Source of the DNA: Lactobacillus psittaci DSM 15354
Lineage (GTDB): Bacteria > Bacillota > Bacilli > Lactobacillales > Lactobacillaceae
NCBI RefSeq assembly: GCF_000425905.1
Contig: NZ_AUEI01000004.1
Coordinates: forward strand, 186,001 to 250,000
DNA: 64,000 nt
Reading direction: 5' to 3'
Part shown: positions 15,807 to 25,274 of the stretch, one piece after another
Layout: the number at the start of each line of letters is the position of its first letter
How positions within the stretch are numbered: position 1 is the first letter of the stretch
Notes under the pieces: generated by a model
Seen by the model: the letters and a program-made list of their open reading frames with translations, nothing else
What the model was told of the DNA's origin: nothing
Database searches by the model: none
Program-made: the position numbers and the translations under genes

Positions 15807-16433
15807 ATGTTTGAAGTTTTTATGTTTGTGAATCCAATTGGCACTTGTTGCTACCAAACTGAACAAACAATTATGAAAACTATGAAGGAAGCAAAAATAG
15901 CTACTCGCTATCAATTAATCCCTCTTGCAAATATGCATACGATTCAAAGTGATTTAATTCGAAAGCATCTTTGCCCATCAAATTTAACTATATTTAATCA
16001 TGCTTCTGAAGCCACTTTTACTGCTCTTAAAACTTATCATGCAATTAAGATGGCATATGGCAATAAAAAAGCTCGTGCATTTTGTTTAAGACTCCAACAT
16101 GCTATTAATGAACTAAATCAGCCATATTCATTAACTTTGGTTTTGAATTTATTTGCAGAATTAAAACTTGACGCAAGTAAAGTTCAAGCAGCAGAAGCAT
16201 CACCATATTTGAAAGAATCGATTGCTGCAGATGAGAAATTAGCCCAAAAATGGCATATTAGAGATACACCTACAACTGTTATCTTCAATGATGAAGATGA
16301 AACTAGTGGACTTATCATTGAAGGTTTATTACCCTATGATGAATTAGTTCAAATTATTAATGGTGAAAATGATTTCACTTCTTTATCAGCTTCAATGATT
16401 GAACTTCATCCTAACAAACTTCGTTTACTTTAA
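15807..16433 (+). CDS. spxH: ClpXP adaptor SpxH (YjbH), DsbA-like fold
   Basis: 208-residue DsbA-family protein. The N-terminal FMFVNPIGTCCYQTEQTIMK contains the Cys pair of the YjbH family, and RDTPTTVIFNDEDE is the cis-proline segment typical of thioredoxin folds. In B. subtilis and S. aureus YjbH binds Spx and delivers it to ClpXP. Having spxH, mecA and spx within 3 kb, with clpE nearby, supports the same role here. A good GGAGG is upstream. The protein is shorter than B. subtilis YjbH (about 300 residues), so its C-terminal part is reduced. Confidence 0.88.
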   Translation: MFEVFMFVNPIGTCCYQTEQTIMKTMKEAKIATRYQLIPLANMHTIQSDLIRKHLCPSNLTIFNHASEATFTALKTYHAIKMAYGNKKARAFCLRLQHAINELNQPYSLTLVLNLFAELKLDASKVQAAEASPYLKESIAADEKLAQKWHIRDTPTTVIFNDEDETSGLIIEGLLPYDELVQIINGENDFTSLSASMIELHPNKLRLL

Positions 16434-16463
16434 AGCATTTACCTCAGGTAAATGCTTTTTTCT
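16432..16463 (+). terminator. Terminator of spxH
   Basis: Twelve-bp stem AAAGCATTTACC / GGTAAATGCTTT with three-base loop, then a T run on the plus strand. The TGA stop of convergent coiA lies in the loop, so the last codons of coiA form one arm. The minus-strand side has no T tract, so it is probably one-directional. Confidence 0.9.
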
Positions 16464-17301
16464 TTAAATATTGTTCTAAATTTGTAACTTCATTTATATT
16501 CCTTAAGTTTAAAAAAATCTCATCAGGTAATTGTTCAATACTAAGTTTATTTAAATAGAGTTCTTGGCCTAAGCGTAAGCCCAAATTCGTTTTTTGCTGA
16601 AGTTGCTTAGCTAAATATTGTCGTTCAATCAAAGGATTTAACTGATATTTAAATTTTTCACCTTCAAATTTCCAAAGTTGAACTAAGCCCAAATCATCTA
16701 AAGGAAAGATTTGAGTCAAGAAAAAGACTTTATTAGAAATCGGGGCTAACATTATTTGATATTTTAAACGCAAAATAGCTTTCCAAGGATCAATCTCAAT
16801 TAAATACGTTCCCCACTTTTCATTTCTCCGAAAAAAAATTACTTGAGTCTTCTTTAGCTTTTCTTTTAAATAATGTCTTTTACCTACTATCCATAAATCT
16901 AATATTCCTAATTTCTGATAAAGTTGATGACGATGGGTAAATTCCTGTTCATTTAATGGTGCACATTGAATTTCAATCGCCAATTTAGAACTTGCTAATA
17001 TATCTGCCCTTAATTCATTTTCAGATAGTGATACTTCAGTTTTGGCCTTAAAACCAGCAGCTGTTAAAGCTGTTTTCATTAATAGTTTACTTTGAAGATG
17101 CTCTTCCTTTTCACCAGCTTGATGTGCAGAACGATAATGCTTAAAAAACGCATTCTTATTTTCAGAAATAATCAAAACCACTTTTTTATTACACTTGGGG
17201 CAACGATATAAATCATAATTTAATCGTTTAACTTGTTTTTGAACTAATATTGCTTCCTCAACAGCAGATACTAGTTTTTTATTTAATAATGCTGCATACA
17301 T
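16444..17301 (-). CDS. coiA: Competence protein CoiA-like
   Basis: About 285 residues. An N-terminal zinc-binding region (YRCPKCNKKVVLI, with a downstream FFKHYRSAHQAGEKEEH histidine segment) is followed by a restriction-endonuclease-like core (ELRADILASSKLAIEIQCAPL, the D-ExQ nuclease motif). CoiA is needed for recombination of incoming DNA during transformation in streptococci and lies beside mecA/spx in many Bacillota. I choose the ATG at 17301 with GAGGTG 6 bases upstream. No other competence gene is in the window, so competence itself is not shown. Confidence 0.85.
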   Translation of the reverse strand: MYAALLNKKLVSAVEEAILVQKQVKRLNYDLYRCPKCNKKVVLIISENKNAFFKHYRSAHQAGEKEEHLQSKLLMKTALTAAGFKAKTEVSLSENELRADILASSKLAIEIQCAPLNEQEFTHRHQLYQKLGILDLWIVGKRHYLKEKLKKTQVIFFRRNEKWGTYLIEIDPWKAILRLKYQIMLAPISNKVFFLTQIFPLDDLGLVQLWKFEGEKFKYQLNPLIERQYLAKQLQQKTNLGLRLGQELYLNKLSIEQLPDEIFLNLRNINEVTNLEQYLKKKAFT

Positions 17302-17327
17302 TTTTAACACCTCAGTGTTATATACGC

Positions 17328-17357
17328 AAAAAAGGCCAGATTTTATCTGACCTTTTT
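17328..17357 (-). terminator. Terminator of mecA
   Basis: Minus-strand stem AGGTCAGAT / ATCTGGCCT with loop AAA, followed by TTTTTT; separates mecA from coiA. Confidence 0.9.
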
Positions 17358-17361
17358 AAAT

Positions 17362-17991
17362 TTATTTGAAATAGTAGCTAATTTTTCCTAATGCATCCTG
17401 TTGTATCAAACATCTACCACTAAATTTTAAATTTTCAGGCTTAATATCGTTATTTTCACAACCATATTCTAAGAAAATTGCCCAAAGTTGACTTCTTATA
17501 GCTTCTCTGTCCGGAGTTTCGGGAGCTAAATCTGTAACAAGCAACATGAATTGATTATTAAATTGATATAATGTCGAACCGAGTTGATGATTACTTGGTA
17601 ACATATCAGCTAAATCGGCAATTAAATCAATATCATTAAAGATAAAAATACATTGACTTTTTACTTCTGGATTAACTTGGGCTTCTGCTTCATTATTATC
17701 TTTTAAATTAGAAAGTACTTCATTATTTAAAAAATCACCTAAATCTGCGCCACCTTTAGACTTAGCTACAAGTAAATCCAGTCCATTTTTATTTGGAATA
17801 ACCTGAAATGCCACTGGTTGACTATCTACAAACTCACGACTGGTATCCGCTTCCTCTAAAACAGAGTACAGAAAGTCTTGAATCTTGCTCTTATTGCCAA
17901 GTAAATCCAGCATTCCAATACCGCGCTCTTTTAATTCCGCTGTTGTTAGACGAATTCGTAAAGTATTTTCATTAATGCGATTTACTTCCAA
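17362..17991 (-). CDS. mecA: Adaptor protein MecA
   Basis: About 210 residues. The N-terminal substrate-binding domain, beginning EVNRINENTLRIRLT, aligns by eye with B. subtilis MecA (MEIERINE...). A variable acidic linker spans about residues 80-110. The C-terminal domain binds ClpC (SQCIFIFNDIDLIADLADML ... LFQFNNQF-type pattern). MecA targets ComK-like proteins and Spx to ClpCP. I place the start at TTG 17991 and not GTG 18000, because GAGGTG is 6 bases before the TTG, overlaps the GTG, and the resulting N-terminus matches the family. Monocistronic with its own terminator. Confidence 0.92.
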   Translation of the reverse strand: MEVNRINENTLRIRLTTAELKERGIGMLDLLGNKSKIQDFLYSVLEEADTSREFVDSQPVAFQVIPNKNGLDLLVAKSKGGADLGDFLNNEVLSNLKDNNEAEAQVNPEVKSQCIFIFNDIDLIADLADMLPSNHQLGSTLYQFNNQFMLLVTDLAPETPDREAIRSQLWAIFLEYGCENNDIKPENLKFSGRCLIQQDALGKISYYFK

Positions 17992-18041
17992 ATTAGGCAC
18001 CTCACTTTCTTCTATATCTATTGTAACCTAAATCAATTATA

Positions 18042-18074
18042 AAAGAAAAACGTCAGCCTAACTAGACTGACGTC
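18042..18074 (-). terminator. Terminator of spx
   Basis: Minus-strand hairpin ACGTCAG / CTGACGT with nested CTA/TAG pairs, then TTTTTCTTTT. Confidence 0.9.
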
Positions 18075-18083
18075 ATATTCAAA

Positions 18084-18482
18084 TTATAAATCTGCCATTT
18101 TTTGAGCTTTTACCAATTCCAAACGGCGAACCTTTCTTGGTAAGAAGCGACGAATTTCATCATCATTATATCCAACTTGTAAACGACGATTATCCATAAT
18201 AATTGGTCTTCTTAATAAACTTGGATTATTCTGAACTAAATCTAGTAACTGATCAATTGATAACTCGTCTAAATCAACATGCAATTCTTGAAATGCGCGT
18301 GAACGTGTTGAAATTATTTCTTCAGTACCATTTTCAGTTAGTCGAAGAATATTTACTATTTCTTCTTTGCTAAGTGGATCTGAAAAGATATTTCTTTCTT
18401 TAAAAGGAATATTATGTTTTTTTAGCCACGCTCTTGCCTTACGACATGAAGTACAGCTTGATGAAACATATAAATTAATCAT
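18084..18482 (-). CDS. spx: Redox-responsive transcription regulator Spx
   Basis: 132-residue ArsC-fold protein that binds the alpha subunit C-terminal domain of RNA polymerase and redirects it during thiol stress. The redox switch CxxC is present as CTSC (C10, C13), the RNA polymerase contact NGTEEI contains the conserved Gly near 52, and [26 protein letters not shown] is nearly identical to B. subtilis Spx. Start at ATG 18482: AAGGAG is 10 bases upstream, and the GTG at 18491 is too close to it. Lactobacilli often carry more than one Spx/SpxA; this is the copy grouped with mecA and spxH. Confidence 0.95.
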   Translation of the reverse strand: MINLYVSSSCTSCRKARAWLKKHNIPFKERNIFSDPLSKEEIVNILRLTENGTEEIISTRSRAFQELHVDLDELSIDQLLDLVQNNPSLLRRPIIMDNRRLQVGYNDDEIRRFLPRKVRRLELVKAQKMADL

Positions 18483-18527
18483 ATTATTCACGCTCCTTAA
18501 ATAACAGCATTAATTACCTGTAATTTT

Positions 18528-18533
18528 ATTATA
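18528..18533 (-). promoter_or_regulatory. -10 element of the spx promoter
   Basis: TATAAT on the minus strand 45 bases before the spx start, preceded at 16-base spacing by TTTAAA. Confidence 0.5.
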
Positions 18534-18645
18534 CACCATAAAAAAACTTTTTAAAAGCTAATTTTTTACTAATTCTTTTAATCATTATCTTTTAACTATT
18601 CTCATTTTATTATTTAAATTTGAATATTCTATGAAGTTCTAGTAT

Positions 18646-18680
18646 AAAAAAAGAATTTACCCTAATTGGTAAATTCTTTT
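18646..18680 (-). terminator. Terminator of ptsHI
   Basis: Long symmetric hairpin AAAGAATTTACC / GGTAAATTCTTT just after the ptsI stop, with a T run on the minus strand. Confidence 0.9.
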
Positions 18681-18684
18681 TCGA

Positions 18685-20421
18685 TTAATCGAGATTAAGC
18701 TTACTCATTAATTCTTGAACTAACTTTTCATTATCTTCGTTAGTTTTTGATTCATTAATTGCCTTGTCTACTAAGCCTTCTAAGTCCTTAGTATCAAGCT
18801 TCTTCATTTGACTTCTAATACGTAAGATTGAAGTAGCACTCATTGAGTATTCATCAAGACCCATTGCTAAAAGTAGTGGGAACATTACTGAATCACCAGC
18901 TGCTTCACCACACATACCACACCAAATTCCGTTATCATGAGCAGCATCAATAGTGTGCTTAATCAAACGAAGTAGTGAAGGGTTGTAAGGTTGGTATAAG
19001 TATGAAACATGTTCATTACCACGGTCAGCCGCAAAGGTGTATTGAATCAAGTCGTTGGTACCAATTGAGAAGAAGTCAACTTCCTTAGCGAATTGGTCCG
19101 CTAAAATAGCTGCTGCTGGAACTTCAATCATCATCCCAACTTGAATGTCATCACCAATCTTAACACCCTTAGCAACTAATTTTTCTTTTTCTTCGTTGAA
19201 GATAGCCTTAGCCTTGTGAAGTTCAGCTAAAGTACCGATCATTGGGAACATGATACCCAAACGACCATAAGCTGAAGCTCTAAGTAAGGCTCTTAATTGA
19301 GTACGGAAGATTTGATCTTCCTTCAAAGAAATTCTAATTGCACGGTAACCTAAGAATGGATTCATTTCTTCTGGTAATGGTAAGTAAGGTAAGTGCTTAT
19401 CCCCACCAATATCCATGGTACGAATTACCACTTGCTTACCCTTCATACCTTCAATGACCTTCTTGTATGCTTCAAATTGATCATCTTCAGATGGTAATTC
19501 ACTAGAATTCATATATAAGAATTCAGTTCTGTATAAACCAACTGCTTCTGCACCATTTTCAAGCACACCAGCCATATCATCAGGGGTACCAATATTAGCA
19601 GCAATGGTAAAATGTTTGCCATCCTTAGTTTGAGAAGGAGCATCCTTTAATTTCTTCCATTCTGCTTTTTGCTTTAAGAAAGCTTCACCTTTTTGCTTGT
19701 AATCAGCAACTTCGCTATCTGAAGGTTCAACTACAGCCAAGCCATCTAATCCATCTACAACTACCATTTGACCATCTTTAACATCACTAGTAATTGTATC
19801 AGTACCTACAACGGCTGGCAATTCAAGTGAACGTGCCATAATTGCTGAGTGAGCTGTTCTACCACCAATATCAGTAATAAAGCCCTTAACGTAGTCTTTA
19901 TTTAATTGAGCGGTATCACTTGGGGTCAAGTCATGAGCAATGATGATAACTTCATGATCAATTGCTGCAGGATTTGGTAAATTCTTCCCTAATAAGTGTG
20001 CCATCATTCTCTTTGAAACATCACGAACATCAGCAGCACGTTCTTGCATATATGCATTGTCAGTCATGCCTTCAAAGATTGTGATAAATTTTTGACTAGT
20101 TTCATCAAGTGCAAATTCGGCGTTAACTTTTGAATCCTTAATTTCTTGTTCGATTGCCCCAATAAATTCAGGGTCATTCAAGATCATTAAGTGAGCTTCA
20201 AAAACTTGAGCTTCATCTTCACCCAAATTTTCTTTAGCGATATCGCGAACGCTCTCAACATCCTTAATTGAAGTATTTACAGCCTTTTGGAACCGAGCCA
20301 CTTCTTGATCTACATCAGTAACTGAAGTTTTAGAAAACGAAAGGTCAGGTTCAACCAAACGATACGCAGGCGCAACTGCAATACCATCACTGGCTGCAAT
20401 ACCCTTTAGTGTTTTCGTCAT
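18685..20421 (-). CDS. ptsI: PTS Enzyme I (phosphoenolpyruvate-protein phosphotransferase)
   Basis: 578-residue cytosolic enzyme that takes the phosphoryl group of PEP to HPr for all PTS sugars. The HPr-binding helical domain and phosphohistidine loop are intact ([23 protein letters not shown], active His near 190). The C-terminal PEP-binding barrel contains [43 protein letters not shown] and [11 protein letters not shown] with the catalytic Cys. Its ATG overlaps the ptsH stop (TAATG), so the pair is translationally coupled. Confidence 0.98.
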   Translation of the reverse strand: MTKTLKGIAASDGIAVAPAYRLVEPDLSFSKTSVTDVDQEVARFQKAVNTSIKDVESVRDIAKENLGEDEAQVFEAHLMILNDPEFIGAIEQEIKDSKVNAEFALDETSQKFITIFEGMTDNAYMQERAADVRDVSKRMMAHLLGKNLPNPAAIDHEVIIIAHDLTPSDTAQLNKDYVKGFITDIGGRTAHSAIMARSLELPAVVGTDTITSDVKDGQMVVVDGLDGLAVVEPSDSEVADYKQKGEAFLKQKAEWKKLKDAPSQTKDGKHFTIAANIGTPDDMAGVLENGAEAVGLYRTEFLYMNSSELPSEDDQFEAYKKVIEGMKGKQVVIRTMDIGGDKHLPYLPLPEEMNPFLGYRAIRISLKEDQIFRTQLRALLRASAYGRLGIMFPMIGTLAELHKAKAIFNEEKEKLVAKGVKIGDDIQVGMMIEVPAAAILADQFAKEVDFFSIGTNDLIQYTFAADRGNEHVSYLYQPYNPSLLRLIKHTIDAAHDNGIWCGMCGEAAGDSVMFPLLLAMGLDEYSMSATSILRIRSQMKKLDTKDLEGLVDKAINESKTNEDNEKLVQELMSKLNLD

Positions 20422-20687
20422 TATTCAGCTAAACCTTCCTTTTTCATTGTGTCAGCAATAGCTGCAATTGCGTCAGCAGCATCATCACCGTCGGCAGTAA
20501 TTGCTACATCTGCATCCTTACCAACACCAAGTGACATTACACCCATGATTGACTTAAGGTTTACTGATTTACCATTGTATTCTAAGCTAATATCTGAGCT
20601 AAATTTTGAAGCAGCTTGAACTAATAAAGTTGCAGGACGTGCGTGAATACCAGTTTCGGCAATAATGTGAAATTCGCGTTTTTCCAT
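20421..20687 (-). CDS. ptsH: PTS phosphocarrier protein HPr
   Basis: 88-residue HPr. The catalytic His15 lies in [10 protein letters not shown], and the regulatory Ser46, substrate of HPr kinase, lies in [13 protein letters not shown]. HPr-Ser46-P is the corepressor of CcpA, so this protein is expected to act with the cre sites found at 29887 and 48289. AAGGAG precedes the ATG. First gene of ptsHI; a cre-like site lies just upstream of its promoter. Confidence 0.98.
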   Translation of the reverse strand: MEKREFHIIAETGIHARPATLLVQAASKFSSDISLEYNGKSVNLKSIMGVMSLGVGKDADVAITADGDDAADAIAAIADTMKKEGLAE

Positions 20688-20735
20688 AATAAAAGTCTCC
20701 TTAATTTGTAATAATAAAATACCCGTACGTTAAAT

Positions 20736-20764
20736 AGAGTAACATGTTTCAGAAGCTAAAACAA
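20736..20764 (-). promoter_or_regulatory. ptsHI promoter
   Basis: Minus strand: -35 TTGTTT (20759-20764), 17-base spacer, -10 TACTCT (20736-20741). Confidence 0.6.
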
Positions 20765-20771
20765 CCGCCAA

Positions 20772-20785
20772 TGTAAATGTTTTCA
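20772..20785 (-). promoter_or_regulatory. cre-like site upstream of ptsHI
   Basis: Minus strand TGAAAACATTTACA fits the cre consensus TGWAANCGNTNWCA with one mismatch at the central G. It ends 7 bases upstream of the -35, a position compatible with CcpA-mediated activation. The central mismatch makes this uncertain. Confidence 0.35.
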
Positions 20786-20788
20786 GCG

Positions 20789-20974
20789 TTATATCTTTTC
20801 ATTTTTTAAATGATAAATTATTGCCCCGCCACGTAGAGCCCTGCCAGTAATATTTTGTCTTTTGGCATAAGTGCGTAAAACTTTCTGAAATTCGAAAGCA
20901 TTTTCAGCCTCTACTCGATATTCTTTGATTTCTCCATTAATTAGTTGATCTAAAATCTTACTTATTTCTTCCAT
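20789..20974 (-). CDS. Conserved small hypothetical protein
   Basis: 61 residues, acidic N-terminal half and basic C-terminal half, no membrane segment. I use the ATG at 20974 (MEEISK), which has GAAGGG 8 bases upstream; the longer reading starts at TTG 20989 without a binding site. It lies between ptsH and the divergent clpE. Function unknown; the composition (YAKRQNITGRALRGGAIIYHL) suggests a nucleic-acid- or protein-binding mini-protein, but this is only a guess. Confidence 0.55.
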   Translation of the reverse strand: MEEISKILDQLINGEIKEYRVEAENAFEFQKVLRTYAKRQNITGRALRGGAIIYHLKNEKI

Positions 20975-21056
20975 AATTTTTCCCTTCAATTACAAATAAA
21001 ATTCCCAAGCAACCGCTATAAACCTATTTTCCCGTTTTTTTAAATGAAATCAAGTT

Positions 21057-21083
21057 TTAGCACTTGACCCTTTTGAGTGCTAA
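21057..21083 (+). promoter_or_regulatory. CIRCE operator (HrcA site) covering the clpE promoter
   Basis: TTAGCACTT-N9-GAGTGCTAA differs from the CIRCE consensus TTAGCACTC-N9-GAGTGCTAA at a single base. It covers the -35 and most of the spacer of the clpE promoter, so HrcA binding would block transcription until heat or misfolding stress. Confidence 0.9.
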
Positions 21084-21092
21084 AACTATAAT
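21064..21092 (+). promoter_or_regulatory. clpE promoter
   Basis: -35 TTGACC (21064-21069), 17-base spacer, -10 TATAAT (21087-21092): a near-consensus housekeeping promoter. Confidence 0.9.
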
Positions 21093-21123
21093 TTAGGTAA
21101 ATGAATAGAAAGGCGGAAACTCA

Positions 21124-23286
21124 ATGTTATGTCAAAATTGTCATGAGCGTCCTGCCTCCATTCACCTTTATACCAAGGTCAATGGACAAAGTCGCGAAAT
21201 TGCCTTATGTGGGCAATGTTATCAAAAATTAAGATCAGAACAAGGAAATAACGCTATGAACAACGATGAAAATAATGAATTCTTTGGAAATTTTGATGAT
21301 TTATTTAAAGCTTTCAATGAAAGTCAAAGAGATAACTTTCAAAATCCTAACATGCAAGCCCAACGTGGTGGCAGAAACAATGGTAATAACTCCATCTTAG
21401 ACCAATATGGTACCGATTTAACTGATTTAGCTAAAAAGGGCAAAATTGATCCAGTAATTGGACGAGATAAAGAAATTGCTCGTGTAATTGAAATCTTGAA
21501 TCGAAGAACTAAAAATAATCCTGTTTTAATTGGTGAAGCTGGTGTTGGTAAAACGGCAGTTGTTGAAGGGTTAGCTCAAGAAATAGTTGATGGCAGTGTT
21601 CCAGCTAAACTTCAAAACAAGCGGATTGTTTCGCTTAACATTGTCTCAATGGTTCAAGGTACTGGCGTTCGTGGTCAATTTGAGCAAAGAATGCAACGCC
21701 TGATTAAAGAATTACAAAGCAACCCAGATTTAATTTTATTTATTGACGAAATTCACCAAATTGTTGGTGCCGGTAACGCCGAAGGCGGTATGGATGCGGG
21801 GAACATTATCAAGCCTGCCCTTGCTCGTGGTGACTTCCAATTAGTTGGTGCTACTACAATTAAAGAATACCGTGAAATTGAAAAAGACTCTGCCCTTGCT
21901 CGCCGCTTCCAACCAGTTGAAGTTAAAGAACCAAGTGTAGATGAAACTATTCGAATTTTGCATGGTATTCAAAAACGTTATGAAGACTATCACCATGTTC
22001 ATTACACTGATAGTGCAATTGAAAGTGCAGTTAAACTCTCATCACGCTATATCCAAGACCGTTATCTTCCTGATAAAGCGATTGACTTACTCGATGAAGC
22101 CGGTTCAAGAATGAACCTCACTATTCCTTATGTTGACAAAGAAAAAATTAAGGAACGAATTGATGCAGCACAAGAATTAAAGCAAGAAGCCTTAAAAAAT
22201 GAAGACTATGAAAAAGCTGCTTACTACCGTGACCAAATTGAAAAGTATGACAAGATGAAAGATCAAAAAGTTGATCCAGACAAATCTCCTGTCATTACCG
22301 ATAAGATTATGAATAAGATTGTCGAAGAAAAGACTGGCATCCCGGTTGGTGATATTCAAAAGCAAGAAGAAAACCAATTGCAAAACTTGGCTAGTGACTT
22401 AAAAGCAAGCGTTATTGGTCAAGATAAGGCTGTTGAACAAGTTGCTCGTGCAATTCGTCGTAATCGGATTGGTTTTAATAAATCCGGTCGTCCAATTGGA
22501 TCATTCTTATTTGTTGGGCCAACTGGTGTAGGTAAAACTGAACTTGCTAAGCAAGTGGCTTTGAAGATGTTTGGTTCAACTGACGCCATGATTCGTTTCG
22601 ACATGTCAGAATACATGGAACAATATTCAGTTTCTAAGTTAATTGGTTCAGCACCAGGATATGTCGGTTACGAAGAAGCTGGTCAATTGACCGAACGCGT
22701 TCGTCACAACCCATATAGCTTGATTTTACTTGACGAAATTGAAAAAGCTCACCCTGATGTCTTAAACCTCTTCTTGCAAATCTTAGATGATGGGCGTTTA
22801 ACTGATTCACAAGGTCGAACTGTTTCATTCAAGGATACAATCATTATTATGACTTCTAATGCTGGTCAAGGTATTAAGAATGCCAGTGTTGGATTTACTG
22901 CTGAAGCAAATCCAAGTAAAGAATCAACTCGTTCATCTATGAGTCAATTCTTTAAACCAGAATTTTTAAACCGTTTAGATGATGTCATCGAATTTAATCC
23001 ACTCTCTAAAGAAGACCTTCTCAAGATTGTTGACTTAATGATTGCTAAAACCAATAGCATGATTAGTGATCAAGGCTTGCATATTGATGTTACTGATGCA
23101 GCTAAAGAAAAATTAGTAAAAGAAGGTTATGAACCTAGTCTCGGTGCAAGACCTCTACGTCGGACAATTCAAGAAGAGATTGAAGACAAAGTTGCCGACT
23201 TTAAGCTTGATCATCCAGATGTAAAGAGTTTTGTTGCTGATTCAGTTAACGATGAGATTACTATTTCAGCTAAAGAAGATGAATAA
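21124..23286 (+). CDS. clpE: ATP-dependent chaperone/protease subunit ClpE
   Basis: 720-residue Hsp100 unfoldase that partners ClpP. The N-terminal zinc finger that defines ClpE is present (C3, C6, C29, C32). Two AAA+ domains follow: the first has [13 protein letters not shown] and the second [13 protein letters not shown]. Between them is a UVR-like coiled segment ([23 protein letters not shown]). The N-terminal repeat domain of ClpC is absent, as expected. AAGGCGG precedes the ATG. Stress control is by CIRCE/HrcA, which is notable because B. subtilis clpE belongs to the CtsR regulon. Confidence 0.97.
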   Translation: MLCQNCHERPASIHLYTKVNGQSREIALCGQCYQKLRSEQGNNAMNNDENNEFFGNFDDLFKAFNESQRDNFQNPNMQAQRGGRNNGNNSILDQYGTDLTDLAKKGKIDPVIGRDKEIARVIEILNRRTKNNPVLIGEAGVGKTAVVEGLAQEIVDGSVPAKLQNKRIVSLNIVSMVQGTGVRGQFEQRMQRLIKELQSNPDLILFIDEIHQIVGAGNAEGGMDAGNIIKPALARGDFQLVGATTIKEYREIEKDSALARRFQPVEVKEPSVDETIRILHGIQKRYEDYHHVHYTDSAIESAVKLSSRYIQDRYLPDKAIDLLDEAGSRMNLTIPYVDKEKIKERIDAAQELKQEALKNEDYEKAAYYRDQIEKYDKMKDQKVDPDKSPVITDKIMNKIVEEKTGIPVGDIQKQEENQLQNLASDLKASVIGQDKAVEQVARAIRRNRIGFNKSGRPIGSFLFVGPTGVGKTELAKQVALKMFGSTDAMIRFDMSEYMEQYSVSKLIGSAPGYVGYEEAGQLTERVRHNPYSLILLDEIEKAHPDVLNLFLQILDDGRLTDSQGRTVSFKDTIIIMTSNAGQGIKNASVGFTAEANPSKESTRSSMSQFFKPEFLNRLDDVIEFNPLSKEDLLKIVDLMIAKTNSMISDQGLHIDVTDAAKEKLVKEGYEPSLGARPLRRTIQEEIEDKVADFKLDHPDVKSFVADSVNDEITISAKEDE

Positions 23287-23312
23287 AAAAAGCACCTTCG
23301 GGTGCTTTTTTT
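23286..23312 (+). terminator. Terminator of clpE
   Basis: AAAGCACC-TTCG-GGTGCTTT hairpin with the stable UUCG tetraloop, followed by a T run. Confidence 0.95.
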
Positions 23313-23336
23313 GTGAACGAATATCTGAATTTAAGG

Positions 23337-23342
23337 TATACT
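23337..23342 (+). promoter_or_regulatory. -10 element before the DUF1827 gene
   Basis: TATACT 38 bases before the start; the -35 is weak. Confidence 0.4.
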
Positions 23343-23379
23343 GGAAATAGAAAGATTTAGAAAGACGCTGGTGAAAAAT

Positions 23380-23658
23380 ATGCATTTAATTGACGTTACA
23401 AATACTTATTCCGATTTGGTTCAAAATCAGCTTAATTCAACTAATGCTCAATATGTAAAAGTATATTCACTTGGTAATTCCTCAGTCGTTTATACTGAAA
23501 CTGATGTCGATATTGAAATTGTTATTGAAAATCATAATCGTAAAATCAAGGATGAAGAAGTTGATTTCTTGGTTCGTCGATTAATTCATGATGATCGTAG
23601 TTACAACGTTACCGTCGACAGTAGTAAGAAAGTTATTGCTATCACTTGTAAAAAATAA
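23380..23658 (+). CDS. DUF1827 family protein
   Basis: 92-residue acidic soluble protein (MHLIDVTNTYSDLVQNQL start). I recognise the pattern as the DUF1827 family, which commonly sits next to clpE in lactobacilli and streptococci. ATG 23380 is preferred over GTG 23371: GGTG lies 6 bases upstream of the ATG, and nothing precedes the GTG. It is separated from clpE by a terminator, so it has its own transcript. Function unknown. Confidence 0.7.
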   Translation: MHLIDVTNTYSDLVQNQLNSTNAQYVKVYSLGNSSVVYTETDVDIEIVIENHNRKIKDEEVDFLVRRLIHDDRSYNVTVDSSKKVIAITCKK

Positions 23659-23664
23659 TTAAGC

Positions 23665-23704
23665 AAAAAAAACAAGCTATGAATTTCATAGCTTGTTTTT
23701 TATT
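23665..23704. terminator. Bidirectional terminator between the DUF1827 gene and prfC
   Basis: Stem AACAAGCTATGAA / TTCATAGCTTGTT flanked by A and T runs on both sides, serving the two convergent genes. Confidence 0.93.
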
Positions 23705-25274
23705 ACAACTTTTCAGTTAATTTTACATCTGGATACTTATCATGGAACCAGCGCATTGCAAATTCATTTTCAAATAAGAACAATGGCTTGTCATATCGAT
23801 CCTTAACTAAGAGGTTTCTTGATGATGACATCTTTGGATCAAGTTGCTCTGGATCAATCCAGCGTGCAACCCTCTTACCAAGTGAAGTCATTTCTACTTC
23901 TGAATTATATTCATTTTGCATTCTAAACTTAAAGACTTCAAATTGAAGTTGACCAACTGCACCTAAAATATATTCATCAGTGTTGAAGTTACGATATAAC
24001 TGAACCGCACCTTCTTGAACTAATTGATTCATCCCCTTGTGGAATGACTTTTGCTTCATAACATTCTTAGCTGTTACGCGCATAAATAATTCTGGCGTAA
24101 ATTCTGGAAGTGGTTCATAAACAATCTTACGTTTGCCAGCATAGATACTATCTCCGATTTGGAAATTACCAGTATCATATAACCCAACGATATCACCAGC
24201 AACAGCCTTAGATACTTGAACACGCTCACTGGACATGAATTCAGTCGCATTGTTTAAACGAACTGCCTTGCCAGTTCTTGCTAAAGTTACATCAAGGCCC
24301 TTTTCAAATTCACCACTACCAATTCTGACAAAGGCAATCCGGTCACGGTGGTTAGGATTCATATTAGCTTGAATCTTAAAGATAAAACCTGAAAATTCAT
24401 CATCATCTGGTTTAAGTTCTTCATCATCATTAACCTTGTGGCTACTTGGAGCTGGAGCTAAATCAACAAAGCTCTTCAAGAAAGTTTCAACCCCAAAGTT
24501 AGTCAAGGCTGAACCAAAGAAGACTGGAGTTTGCTCACCAGCTAATACTTTATCTTCATCGAAAGTATTCCCAGCTTCTTTAATTAATTCAATTTCATCT
24601 AAGGCTGAAAGGTACAAACTATCTTGACTTAATTCTTCACTTTCAGGTAATTTACCATCACTATCTAGGTCGATAAAGCGGTCATCACCATCTTTACGAT
24701 AAAGCTCTACCCGGTTATTTTGAATATCGTATAACCCCTTTAAGCTCTTGCCAGAACCAATTGGCCAATTCATCGCAACGCCTTCGATACCTAAGATATC
24801 TTCTAGCTCAGCTACTAAATCTAAGCCATCGCGACCATCACGGTCAAGCTTGTTCATAAAGGTAAAGATAGGAATTCCACGTTTACGGACGACTTTGAAA
24901 AGCTTCTTAGTTTGTGGTTCGATACCCTTGGCTGAGTCAATTACCATGACCGCAGCGTCAACTGCCATTAATGTCCGGTAGGTATCTTCTGAAAAGTCTT
25001 GGTGCCCGGGTGTATCAAGGATGTTAATTCTCTTACCTTCATATTCAAACTGCATTACCGAACTAGTAACAGAAATACCACGCTTTTTTTCAATTTCCAT
25101 CCAGTCACTAGTTGCAAAGTGGCCTGACTTACGCGCCTTAACTGTACCAGCACTTCTAATAACCCCACCAAACAAAAGCATTTGTTCTGTAATTGTTGTT
25201 TTACCAGCATCGGGGTGGGAAATAATTGCAAAGGTCCGACGCTTATTAACTTGATCTAATAACTTTTCTGCCAT
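23703..25274 (-). CDS. prfC: Peptide chain release factor 3 (RF3)
   Basis: 523-residue translational GTPase that recycles RF1/RF2 from the ribosome. The G1 motif SHPDAGKTT (about residues 18-26), switch region [15 protein letters not shown]3 DTPGHQDF and G4 NKLD are all present, with RF3-type domains II and III behind. Not EF-G or a tetracycline protector: the length and the [23 protein letters not shown] insertion are RF3-specific. The start overlaps the stop of the upstream CBS/CorC gene (TAATG). Confidence 0.96.
   Translation of the reverse strand: MAEKLLDQVNKRRTFAIISHPDAGKTTITEQMLLFGGVIRSAGTVKARKSGHFATSDWMEIEKKRGISVTSSVMQFEYEGKRINILDTPGHQDFSEDTYRTLMAVDAAVMVIDSAKGIEPQTKKLFKVVRKRGIPIFTFMNKLDRDGRDGLDLVAELEDILGIEGVAMNWPIGSGKSLKGLYDIQNNRVELYRKDGDDRFIDLDSDGKLPESEELSQDSLYLSALDEIELIKEAGNTFDEDKVLAGEQTPVFFGSALTNFGVETFLKSFVDLAPAPSSHKVNDDEELKPDDDEFSGFIFKIQANMNPNHRDRIAFVRIGSGEFEKGLDVTLARTGKAVRLNNATEFMSSERVQVSKAVAGDIVGLYDTGNFQIGDSIYAGKRKIVYEPLPEFTPELFMRVTAKNVMKQKSFHKGMNQLVQEGAVQLYRNFNTDEYILGAVGQLQFEVFKFRMQNEYNSEVEMTSLGKRVARWIDPEQLDPKMSSSRNLLVKDRYDKPLFLFENEFAMRWFHDKYPDVKLTEKL

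Noticed and set aside
21057-21083. CtsR heptad repeat at the clpE promoter
   Set aside because: A TTGACC half is present but the second half is off by one in spacing and has two mismatches; the dyad matches CIRCE far better.
22192-22828. Minus-strand ORFs inside clpE, and many similar antisense ORFs over ftsK, prfC, xpk and others
   Set aside because: They lack binding sites and lie fully within well-supported genes on the other strand.
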